Source: JBEKCP01 sp050014815 (GTDB lineage Bacteria > Planctomycetota > Planctomycetia > Pirellulales > Thermoguttaceae). From it: DNA of 7,884 nt. The stretch is taken from positions 1-7,884 of the forward strand of contig JBEKCP010000275.1 of NCBI GenBank assembly GCA_050014815.1, in the 5' to 3' direction. A program made the translations under genes and the position numbers. The notes beneath the pieces are model-generated. The model did no database searches. It was not told where the DNA came from and saw nothing but the letters and a program-made list of their open reading frames with translations. Shown here one piece after another: positions 1 to 7,142 of this stretch; position 1 is the stretch's first letter; each line of letters opens with the position of its first letter.

Positions 1-3000
1 GCGGTGATTTCGATCACGATCACGCTGGCGGGCGGGATCGCGGTCTTCCAGCTTCCGCTGGCGCAGTATCCGCAGATCGCCCCCCCCACGGTGAACGTCA
101 GATGCACCTATCCCGGCGCCAGCGCCCAGGTGGTGGCCGAGACGGTGGCGGCGCCGATCGAGCAGCAGGTCAACGGCGTCGAGAACATGCTCTACATGTC
201 CTCCCAGTGCGCCAACGACGGCTCCTACATGCTGTCGGTGACCTTCAAGCAGGGCGTGGACCTCAACATGGCCCAGGTGCTCGTGCAGAACCGGGTGAAC
301 CTGGCGATCCCTCTCTTGCCGGACGTGATCAAGGCGACGGGGGTGGCGACCAAGAAGCAGTCGCCCGACATCGTCATGTCGGTCAACATCAACTCGCCGC
401 ACGGCAGTTACGACCAGCTCTATTTGAGTAATTATTCGCTCATGAACATCCGCGAGGAGCTGGTCCGCCTGCCGGGAGTGAGCGACGTGACGATCCTCGG
501 GCAGCGCGATTACAGTATGCGGATCTGGGTCGATCCGGAACTGTTGGCCGTCCGCAACCTGACGGCCGACGACGTGGTCGCCGCCATTCAGGAGCAGAAT
601 GTTGCGGTGGCGTGCGGGCAGATCGGCATGCCGCCGGTCCCGCCGGGACAGGCCTGCCAGATCACCCTCTCGACGCTCGGCCGGCTCGTCGAGCCCGAGC
701 AGTTCGCGGACATCGTCCTCCGCGCCGACGCCGACGGCCGCCTCATCCGCATACGGGACGTGGGCCGCGTCGAGTTGGGCGCCAACAATGAGGACATGGG
801 CTGCCGGCTGGACGGCAAGACCTCGGTCGGCCTGGCGGTCTGGCAGCTCCCCGACGCCAATGCCCTGGAGCTCGCCGACCTGGTCCGCGCCAAGATGGAC
901 GAGTTGGCCAAGGCGTTTCCGCCCGACATGATGTACCAGATCCAGTTCGACACCACCCCCTACACCCGCCAGACGATCCAAGAGGTGGTCAAGTCGCTCC
1001 GCAACGCCGTGCTCCTGGTGGCCTGCGTAGTCCTGTTGTTCTTGCAGAACTGGCGGTCGGCCGTCATCCCGCTGCTGGCCGTGCCCGTGGCCATCATCGG
1101 CACCTTCGGCGTCATGGCGGTCGCGGGCTTCAGCCTCAACAACCTGACGCTGTTCGGGCTGGTGCTCTCGATCGGGATCGTGGTGGACAACGCCATCGTG
1201 GTGGTCGAGGCGATCGAGCACCACATCGAGCAGGGCCTGGCGCCGCGGGAGGCGACGATCAAGGCCATGTCGCAACTCTCCGTGCCGTTGGTCGCGATGG
1301 GGTTGGTCCTCAGCGCGGTATTCGTGCCATGCTTGTTCATCGGCGGGATCACGGGGCGGTTCTTCCAACAGTTCGCGCTGACGATCTCCAGCACGACGAT
1401 CATCTCGACGTTCAACTCGCTGAGCTTGAGCCCCGCGCTGGCGGCGATCCTGCTGCGATCGCGGGATCGGGAGACGCACGAGCCGCTGCCGCGAGCGGCG
1501 TTCGCCTTGCTGGCCGGGTGGGCGGGGTACGCCCTGGCGGCCCCCTGGCTGGCCGATCTCCAGCCGTGGCTGGCGGCCCACCTGCCGCGGGTGGCCGACC
1601 TGCTCCAGTCGGCCGTGGCCCTCGTGCCCGGGCAGATTCGCGCGTGGATCGCACAGTGGCTGCCCTGGATTCTGGCCGCCGCCGGAGTCCTGGCCGGCTG
1701 GCTCGCGGGGCGGCTCTTGAACCGGGCGCTCCGCTGGGGCTTCGGCTGGTTCAACCGCGGCTTCCGCGCCTCGATCGCCATGTATCTCCGCTCGGTGCGG
1801 TCCCTGTTGCGATGGACCACGCCGACCCTGATCGTCTACGTCCTGCTCTTGGGGCTCACCTGGTGGGCCTTCCGGCAGACGCCCAAGGGATTCATCCCCG
1901 TGCAGGACATGGGCTACCTGATGCTCAACGTGCAACTGCCCGACTCCGCCTCCCTGGAGCGGACCCGCCAGGTCATCAGCCGCATCGAGAAGGTCGTACT
2001 GGAGCCGCACAACGGGGTGAAGCACGCGCTGGAGGTCGTCGGGCTGTCATTTGCGCTGAACGTTCGCGCTTCGAACATGGGCTCGATGTTCCTGATTTTG
2101 GACGACTTCGAGGACCGCCGGGCCCCCGGGCTCTACAGCGAGGCCATTGCCAACAAGCTGCGGAAGCGGCTCGCTGCGGAGATCCCGGACGCCGACGCCA
2201 AGGTGTACCCGGCGCCGCCGATCCGCGGCGTTGACCGGACCGGCGGGTTCATGATCATGGTCGAGGACCGCGGCGACGTGCTCGGCCCCGCGCCGCTCCA
2301 GGAATTCGGCGACCAACTGGTCCAGGCCGCCAACCACCTCGTGCGCCCCGGCACCGAGATCAAGCAACTCGTCGACCTGATGAACACGTTCCGCGCCAAG
2401 GTGCCCTGTTATTACTTCGATCTGAACCGCCCCGAGTGCCAGGCCATGGGCGTGCCCCTGACAGGCGTCTTCGATGCGCTGCAGGTCTACCTCGGATCGC
2501 TCTACGTCAATGATTTCAACCGCTTCGGGCGGACCTGGCAGGTGATCGTGCAGGCGGAAGCTCGCTACCGCACCCAGAGCGAGAAGCTTGCCCAGATGAA
2601 AGTCCGCAACAACCAGGGGGGCATGGTCCCCTTGGGGGCGGTGGCCGACGTGCGGCCCGTCAACGGCCCCCAGATCCTTACCCGTTACAACACGTACCTG
2701 GCCGATGGCATCAAGGGCAACGCCGGACGCGGCGTCAGCTCCCGGGCCGCCATCGACCTCATGGAGAAACTGGCCGGCGAGAAGCTGCCCCGCTCGACCT
2801 TCTGCGAATGGACGGGACTGGCCTTCCTGGAATTGCAGGCGGGCAACACCGCCATGTATATCTTCGGCGTTGCCATCCTGATGGTCTTCCTCATGCTCGC
2901 CGCCCAATACGAGAGCTGGTCGCTGCCGCTGGCCGTGATCCTGGTCGTGCCCCTGTGCCTCTTGTGCGCGGTGGCGGGGGTGTTCCTCACGCACGCCGAC

Positions 3001-3468
3001 ATCAACATCTTCACGCAGATCGGCTTCGTCGTGCTGGTGGGCCTGGCCAGCAAGAACGCCATCTTGATCGTCGAGTTTGCCAAGCGGCAGCGGGAAAAAG
3101 GCGTCTCGCCGCGGACCGCCGCCCTGGGCGCCTGCCGCCTGCGGCTGCGGCCCATCGTCATGACCTCCTCCGCCTTCATCCTCGGCGTCAGTTCGCTCCT
3201 GGTGGCCCACGGGGCGGGAGCCGAAATGCGCCGGCTGCTGGGAACCGCCGTCTTCAGCGGAATGCTCGGCGTGACCCTCTTCGGCATCTTCCTTACACCC
3301 GTGTTCTTCATCGTCGTCGACCGCGCCAGCCACTCGCGATTCTTCACCTCGCAAGGCACGCGGGTGGTGAGCGATATCCTGCTCATCTGCTTGACCTTCG
3401 GGATCGCGGCCAAATGGCGCCGCCGGGATCCGCTGGACGAGCCGCCAGCGGAGGACGCGGAGAATTGA
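1..3468 (+). CDS. RND efflux permease A (HAE1/AcrB-like), 5'-truncated
   Basis: This is an inner-membrane, proton-driven permease of a tripartite efflux system, which in this family exports drugs or other amphiphiles from periplasm and membrane. The frame is open from base 1. Aligned to pump B, about 13 N-terminal residues lie off the left edge, so GTG at 4 is not the start. Numbering the codon at 1-3 as residue 1: TM1 is 1-18, a periplasmic porter half follows to about 325, TM2-TM6 occupy about 330-485, an extra hydrophobic insert is 487-580, TM7 is about 607-624, then a second porter half and TM8-TM12 (about 950-1110). Proton-relay positions are Asp396, Asn397 (canonically Asp), Lys1018, Arg1048 and Thr1055. 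The TM11 motif reads GVSSL instead of the usual GV-x-PL. A further hydrophobic segment follows TM12 at 1121-1140, then a charged tail. At about 1168 aa in full it exceeds AcrB (1049). The family call is secure; the substrate is unknown. Confidence 0.96.
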   Translation, partial: AVISITITLAGGIAVFQLPLAQYPQIAPPTVNVRCTYPGASAQVVAETVAAPIEQQVNGVENMLYMSSQCANDGSYMLSVTFKQGVDLNMAQVLVQNRVNLAIPLLPDVIKATGVATKKQSPDIVMSVNINSPHGSYDQLYLSNYSLMNIREELVRLPGVSDVTILGQRDYSMRIWVDPELLAVRNLTADDVVAAIQEQNVAVACGQIGMPPVPPGQACQITLSTLGRLVEPEQFADIVLRADADGRLIRIRDVGRVELGANNEDMGCRLDGKTSVGLAVWQLPDANALELADLVRAKMDELAKAFPPDMMYQIQFDTTPYTRQTIQEVVKSLRNAVLLVACVVLLFLQNWRSAVIPLLAVPVAIIGTFGVMAVAGFSLNNLTLFGLVLSIGIVVDNAIVVVEAIEHHIEQGLAPREATIKAMSQLSVPLVAMGLVLSAVFVPCLFIGGITGRFFQQFALTISSTTIISTFNSLSLSPALAAILLRSRDRETHEPLPRAAFALLAGWAGYALAAPWLADLQPWLAAHLPRVADLLQSAVALVPGQIRAWIAQWLPWILAAAGVLAGWLAGRLLNRALRWGFGWFNRGFRASIAMYLRSVRSLLRWTTPTLIVYVLLLGLTWWAFRQTPKGFIPVQDMGYLMLNVQLPDSASLERTRQVISRIEKVVLEPHNGVKHALEVVGLSFALNVRASNMGSMFLILDDFEDRRAPGLYSEAIANKLRKRLAAEIPDADAKVYPAPPIRGVDRTGGFMIMVEDRGDVLGPAPLQEFGDQLVQAANHLVRPGTEIKQLVDLMNTFRAKVPCYYFDLNRPECQAMGVPLTGVFDALQVYLGSLYVNDFNRFGRTWQVIVQAEARYRTQSEKLAQMKVRNNQGGMVPLGAVADVRPVNGPQILTRYNTYLADGIKGNAGRGVSSRAAIDLMEKLAGEKLPRSTFCEWTGLAFLELQAGNTAMYIFGVAILMVFLMLAAQYESWSLPLAVILVVPLCLLCAVAGVFLTHADINIFTQIGFVVLVGLASKNAILIVEFAKRQREKGVSPRTAALGACRLRLRPIVMTSSAFILGVSSLLVAHGAGAEMRRLLGTAVFSGMLGVTLFGIFLTPVFFIVVDRASHSRFFTSQGTRVVSDILLICLTFGIAAKWRRRDPLDEPPAEDAEN
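1459..1740 (+). other. Extra two-helix insert in pump A (between TM6 and TM7)
   Basis: The stretch between the end of TM6 (ILLR) and the conserved FGWFNR motif before TM7 codes for about 94 residues; in AcrB the equivalent cytoplasmic linker is about 12-15. It contains two hydrophobic runs, roughly AAFALLAGWAGYALAAPWL (1495-1551) and WLPWILAAAGVLAGWLAG (1657-1710), joined by about 35 residues rich in Leu, Trp and Pro. The simplest reading is an added transmembrane hairpin that leaves the topology of the second half unchanged. Membrane insertion is inferred from hydrophobicity only. An amphipathic or re-entrant arrangement is the alternative. Confidence 0.7.
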
Positions 3469-3494
3469 TCCGGACGAAGCCCGGACGCAAGCAC

Positions 3495-3554
3495 GAAATC
3501 CGAATGTCGAAATCCGAAACAAATCCAAAATCCAAAATCTAAAATCCAAAATCC
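3495..3554 (+). repeat. AT-rich heptamer tandem repeat in the inter-pump spacer
   Basis: The spacer carries 7-bp units: GAAATCC (3495), GAATGTC (3502), GAAATCC (3509), a 4-base slip GAAA (3516-3519), CAAATCC (3520), AAAATCC (3527), AAAATCT (3534), AAAATCC (3541) and AAAATCC (3548). The last four are contiguous and nearly perfect. The tract is AT-rich between two very GC-rich genes and stops 9 bases before the ATG of pump B. Similar short tandem heptamers are known from cyanobacterial intergenic regions, and I recall similar AAATCC spacers in planctomycete-type genomes, but I cannot check that here. It is not a CRISPR array: units are too short and there are no spacers. Confidence 0.85.
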
Positions 3555-3563
3555 GCAACCCCC

Positions 3564-6500
3564 ATGTTCTCCAACTTCTTCATCCACCGGCCGATCTTCG
3601 CCTCCGTGCTGTCGATCATCATCACGCTCTCCGGCGGGATCGCGCTGTGGACGCTGCCGATCGCCCAGTATCCGGAGATCACGCCGCCCACGGTGGAGGT
3701 CTCGGCCGTCTATCCCGGGGCCAATGCCCAGGTGGTCGCGGACACGGTGGCCGCGCCGATCGAGCAGCAGGTCAACGGCGTGGAGAACATGCTCTACATG
3801 TCGTCGCAGTGTACCAACGACGGCGCTTATACGCTGACGATCACATTCAAGGTGGGGACCGATCTGAACATGGCCCAGGTGCTGGTGCAGAACCGCGAGT
3901 CGCTGGCCGAGCCGATCCTGCCCGACCTGGTGAAGCGCAAGGGGGTGTCGGTCAAGAAGAAATCGCCCTCCGTGCTGATGATCATCAACCTGTTCTCGCC
4001 CAACGGCACCCAGAGCGACCTGGACCTGAGCAACTACGCCACGATCCAGTTGCGGGACGAGCTGGCCCGGCTCCAGGGCGTGGGCGACGTCAGCTACTTG
4101 GGCCAGCGCGACTACAGCATGCGGCTCTGGCTGGACCCGCAGAAAATGTCGGCCCGCAACCTCTCCGCCGACGACGTCGTGCTGGCGATCCAGCAGCAGA
4201 ACGTGCAGGTGGCGGCCGGTCAGATCGGGCAGCCGCCGGTCCCCAAGGGCCAGGCCTTCCAATACACGGTGACGACGCTGGGACGGCTGGCCGACGCCGA
4301 CCAATTCGCCGACATGATCCTGCGGACCGACGCCCAGGGGCGGATCCTCCGCGTGCGCGACGTCGCCCGGGTCGAGCTGGGCGCCCTGGGTTACGACCAG
4401 ACTTGCACGATGGACCGCCGCCCCTCGGTGGCCCTGAAGGTCTATCAACTGCCCGGCACCAACGCCCTGGACACGGCCACCCGGGTGCGGCAGAAGATGG
4501 AAGAACTCAAGAAGCGGTTCCCCGAGGACATGCAGTACGACATCGTCTACGACACGACGCCGTTCATCCGGGAGTCGATCAAGGAGGTCTTCAAGGCCCT
4601 CCGCGACGCTGTGCTCCTGGTGGCGCTCGTGGTGCTCCTGTTCCTGCGGAACTGGCGTTCCGCCGTCATTCCGCTGGTGGCCGTCCCGGTGGCCATCATC
4701 GGCACCTTCGCCGTCATGGCGGCCTCCGGGTTCAGCCTGAACAATCTCACGCTCTTCGGACTGGTGCTGGCCATCGGCATCGTGGTGGACGACGCCATCG
4801 TCGTGGTCGAGGCGGTGGAGCACCACATCGAGGCGGGCCTGCCGCCCCGCGAGGCCACCATCAAGGCCATGTCGCAGGTCTCCGGCCCGGTGATCGCCGT
4901 GGGACTCGTGCTCAGCGCGGTTTTCGTGCCCTGCGCGTTCATCGCGGGCATCTCGGGCCAGTTCTTCCGCCAGTTCGCCCTGACGATCGCCACCTCGACG
5001 CTCCTCTCCGCGTTCAATTCGCTGACCTTGAGCCCGGCCCTGTCCGCCCTCTTGCTGCGCCCGCGGGAGGTGGAAGAGGCCTCCGGCGAGGTGCTCCCCC
5101 GCTGGGCCTTTCCCGTCCTCGGCTTCTGGCTCGGCTACGAGTTCCTCTCGCCGTGGCTCGTACCGTCGCCGGGCCGGCTTCCGCCGGGCTGGGGCGATAT
5201 CCTGTCAAATGCCCTGCCGTGGGTCGTGGCCGCGGTCGCCGCGATTGCCGCGCTGGGCGGGTCGAAGTTCCTCAACCGCTTCTTCTTCCGTTCCTTCGAT
5301 GCGTTCAACCGGCATTTCAACCGGGCGACGGGCGTCTACGGCCGGTTGGTGGGCATGTCGCTCCGCGTCAGCCTGCTGGTGGTGGTCGTCTACTGCGGAC
5401 TGCTTGGGACGACCTGGTGGAGCTTCACGCACACGCCTACCGGCTTCATCCCCATGCAGGACAAGGGCTACCTGCTGGTGAACGTGCAACTGCCGGACGC
5501 CGCCTCTTCGGAGCGGACCGCCGACGTCATGCGGCGGATCGAGGCCATCGCCAGGCCCGACGCCAAGCCCGCCGCCAACGCCCCCTACAACGGCGTGCGG
5601 CACACCCTGGCCATCGCGGGCCAATCGCTGCTCCTGGGGGCCAACGCGCCGAACTTCGGGGCCATGTACGTCGTGCTGGACGATTTCCACCGCCGCGCCA
5701 AGGCCGGCCTCACCGCCGACGCGATCGCCGACGACCTGACGAGCAAGTTCCAGGCCGAGGTCCCCGAGGCCGACGTCAAAATCTTCGGGGCGCCCCCCGT
5801 CGACGGTCTGGGCACCGCCGGCGGATTCAAGATCATGGTCGAGGACCGCCGCGGCACGGGCGCCGACGCCCTCCAGGACGTCAGCCAGCAGATCGTGGCG
5901 GCGGGCAACGCGAACCCGGGGCTCACCGGCCTCTTTACCAGCTTCCGCGCCAATACCCCCTGGCTCTTCCTCGACATCAACCGCGCCCAGGCCAAGACCA
6001 TGGGGCTCATGCTCAGCGACGTCTTCGATACGCTCCAGGTATATCTCGGATCGCTGTACGTCAACGACTTCAACAAGTTCGGCCGCACCTGGCAGGTCAA
6101 CGTGCAGGCCGAGCCCGACTACCGCCGCCAGATCGAGGACCTCCGGCAACTGAAGGTCCGCAACGCCCGGGGCGCGATGGTCTCGCTCGGCTCGTTCAGC
6201 AAGGTCGTCCCCGTCAGCGGCCCGGTGATCATCGCCCGCTACAACATGTACCCCTCCGCCCCCATCAACGGCAACGCCGCGCCGGGGGTCAGTTCGGGAC
6301 AGGCGATCGATCTGATGGCCGCCGCCACGGAGGAAAAGCTGCGGCCCGGCATGGAGGCCCAGTGGACCGAGCTGGCGCTCTTGCAGTTGGGCACGGGCAA
6401 CACCGCCATGAAGGTCTTCCTGCTGGCCGTCATCCTCGTCTTCCTCGTGCTGGCCGCCCAGTACGAGAGCTGGTCGCTGCCGCTGGCCGTGATCCTCGTG

Positions 6501-6914
6501 GTGCCGATGTGCCTGTTGTTCTCGGTGGTGGGCGTGGCCGCCGCCGCGATGGACATCAACATCTTCACCCAGGTGGGGTTCGTCGTGCTGATCGGCCTGG
6601 CCAGCAAGAACGCCATCCTCATCGTGGAGTTCGCCAAGCGGGAGCACGAGCGGGGCGCCTCCCGCTGGGACGCCACCGTCGCCGCCTGCAAGCTCCGGCT
6701 GCGGCCCATCATCATGACCTCGCTGGCCTTCATCATCGGCGTGATTCCCCTGGCGCTGGCCGAAGGGGCGGGCGCCGAAATGCGGCGGACCCTGGGCACC
6801 GCCGTCTTCAGCGGCATGCTCGGCGTGACCCTCTTCGGCATCTTCCTCACGCCCGTCTTCTACTACCTCATCCAATGGGCGGCCGACGCCGCCAAGGCAC
6901 GGAGAGAGCAGTAG
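3564..6914 (+). CDS. RND efflux permease B (HAE1/AcrB-like), complete
   Basis: This is a complete 1116-residue inner-membrane, proton-driven efflux permease paralogous to pump A. The start at 3564 is supported by the N-terminus MFSNFFIHRPIF, the canonical opening of this family, although no Shine-Dalgarno-like purine run lies just upstream. Domains in order: TM1 (about 8-30), first porter half, TM2-TM6 (about 340-498), an inserted hydrophobic segment (501-576), TM7 (about 598-616), second porter half, and TM8-TM12 (about 945-1105). The proton-relay residues are all present: Asp409, Asp410, Lys1015, Arg1045 and Thr1052 (AcrB D407, D408, K940, R971, T978). At AcrB distal-pocket Phe positions it has Val137, Leu179, Leu682, Gln687, Leu689 and Tyr702, so the substrate range probably differs from AcrB. 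It follows pump A by 95 bp and is probably co-transcribed. No adaptor or outer-membrane channel gene is in the window. Confidence 0.97.
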   Translation: MFSNFFIHRPIFASVLSIIITLSGGIALWTLPIAQYPEITPPTVEVSAVYPGANAQVVADTVAAPIEQQVNGVENMLYMSSQCTNDGAYTLTITFKVGTDLNMAQVLVQNRESLAEPILPDLVKRKGVSVKKKSPSVLMIINLFSPNGTQSDLDLSNYATIQLRDELARLQGVGDVSYLGQRDYSMRLWLDPQKMSARNLSADDVVLAIQQQNVQVAAGQIGQPPVPKGQAFQYTVTTLGRLADADQFADMILRTDAQGRILRVRDVARVELGALGYDQTCTMDRRPSVALKVYQLPGTNALDTATRVRQKMEELKKRFPEDMQYDIVYDTTPFIRESIKEVFKALRDAVLLVALVVLLFLRNWRSAVIPLVAVPVAIIGTFAVMAASGFSLNNLTLFGLVLAIGIVVDDAIVVVEAVEHHIEAGLPPREATIKAMSQVSGPVIAVGLVLSAVFVPCAFIAGISGQFFRQFALTIATSTLLSAFNSLTLSPALSALLLRPREVEEASGEVLPRWAFPVLGFWLGYEFLSPWLVPSPGRLPPGWGDILSNALPWVVAAVAAIAALGGSKFLNRFFFRSFDAFNRHFNRATGVYGRLVGMSLRVSLLVVVVYCGLLGTTWWSFTHTPTGFIPMQDKGYLLVNVQLPDAASSERTADVMRRIEAIARPDAKPAANAPYNGVRHTLAIAGQSLLLGANAPNFGAMYVVLDDFHRRAKAGLTADAIADDLTSKFQAEVPEADVKIFGAPPVDGLGTAGGFKIMVEDRRGTGADALQDVSQQIVAAGNANPGLTGLFTSFRANTPWLFLDINRAQAKTMGLMLSDVFDTLQVYLGSLYVNDFNKFGRTWQVNVQAEPDYRRQIEDLRQLKVRNARGAMVSLGSFSKVVPVSGPVIIARYNMYPSAPINGNAAPGVSSGQAIDLMAAATEEKLRPGMEAQWTELALLQLGTGNTAMKVFLLAVILVFLVLAAQYESWSLPLAVILVVPMCLLFSVVGVAAAAMDINIFTQVGFVVLIGLASKNAILIVEFAKREHERGASRWDATVAACKLRLRPIIMTSLAFIIGVIPLALAEGAGAEMRRTLGTAVFSGMLGVTLFGIFLTPVFYYLIQWAADAAKARREQ
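5064..5291 (+). other. Extra two-helix insert in pump B (between TM6 and TM7)
   Basis: Residues 501-576 replace the short AcrB linker between TM6 and the FNR-type helix before TM7. Two hydrophobic runs are visible: WAFPVLGFWLGYEFLSPWL (about 5104-5160) and ALPWVVAAVAAIAALGG (about 5212-5262), separated by a Pro/Gly-rich loop. Its position matches the insert in pump A, but the loop is about 18 residues shorter and sequence similarity is much lower than in the flanking porter and membrane domains. The insert therefore appears to predate the duplication and to have evolved quickly. The membrane hairpin is an inference from hydrophobicity. Confidence 0.7.
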
Positions 6915-6943
6915 CCCGGATGTTTTCTCTAGCCCAGACGTTT
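6912..6943 (+). repeat. Short direct repeat TAGCCCRGAYGTTT overlapping the pump B stop
   Basis: Two 14-bp copies start 18 bp apart: TAGCCCGGATGTTT at 6912-6925 and TAGCCCAGACGTTT at 6930-6943, differing at two positions. The first copy begins with the TAG stop codon of pump B. The second contains the left arm and centre of the palindrome at 6933-6952. The first copy may be a degenerate half of the same element. Part of the match could be chance, but 12 of 14 identical bases side by side is notable. Confidence 0.6.
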
Positions 6944-6952
6944 ACGTCTGGG
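6933..6952 (+). terminator. Perfect hairpin after pump B, candidate (bidirectional) terminator
   Basis: Arms CCCAGACGT (6933-6941) and ACGTCTGGG (6944-6952) are perfectly complementary around a TT centre, starting 19 bases after the pump B stop. Further out, TTTTC (6923-6927) could pair with GAAAA (6956-6960) across a small internal loop. There is no clean U-run immediately after the stem on either strand; on the + strand a T-rich stretch follows only at about 6962-6982. In a convergent gap it may end transcription from both sides. It could equally be a dispersed palindromic repeat or a protein-binding site. Confidence 0.5.
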
Positions 6953-7041
6953 GTGGAAAACGATTCTCATCTTTTCTTCTTTGGCCCCGTTAACGTCGTG
7001 GCCCGGCAGTACAAGCGGCGGCTGAGCGGGACCAAAACCTC

Positions 7042-7070
7042 AGCATCGGGTTGCAGCCAGCGTCTGTCAA
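7042..7070 (-). promoter_or_regulatory. Possible sigma-70-type promoter facing left
   Basis: On the - strand a perfect -35 hexamer TTGACA (7070-7065) is followed after exactly 17 bases by GATGCT (7047-7042), which matches the TATAAT consensus at three of six positions. No credible coding frame follows. Transcription from here would run through the palindrome at 6933-6952 and into the antisense strand of pump B. It could make a short or antisense RNA, or be a chance match or a relic within repeated DNA. Confidence 0.25.
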
Positions 7071-7122
7071 GCGGCCGAAACGAAGGTCCGCCGCGCGTCC
7101 GCAAGTCGTCGCGGCGCCCGCC

Positions 7123-7142
7123 GCACCCCTATTGCAGGGGGC
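7123..7142 (-). terminator. Weak hairpin downstream of the - strand gene
   Basis: CCCCT (7126-7130) and AGGGG (7136-7140) pair around a 5-base loop. A GC pair on each side (7123-7124 with 7141-7142) can extend the stem past a bulged A. It lies about 125 bases downstream of the - strand gene's stop. There is no U-run, so a terminator role is only a possibility. Confidence 0.2.

Noticed and set aside
3241..3303. Near-identical 63-bp tract shared with 6795-6857, considered as recent gene conversion between the pumps
   Set aside because: Only five third-position differences are seen, but strong G/C-ending codon bias and a fully conserved protein segment can give this identity without conversion.
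3495..3554. CRISPR-like array
   Set aside because: The units are 7 bp and contiguous, with no unique spacers and no cas genes.
2047..3558. Long - strand open frame opposite the 3' half of pump A (503 codons)
   Set aside because: It is antisense to a clearly conserved permease; its His/Gly/Asp/Gln-rich translation is the usual shadow of high-GC third positions, and its first residues come from the heptamer repeat.
2685..4826. Long - strand open frame spanning both pumps (713 codons)
   Set aside because: It crosses the spacer between two real genes, has low-complexity His/Asp/Arg composition, and is explained by high GC with few stops.
5205..6875. - strand open frame opposite pump B (556 codons)
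   Set aside because: This is the same GC shadow effect: repetitive Gly/Asp/His/Glu composition, no family motif, and fully antisense to conserved sequence.
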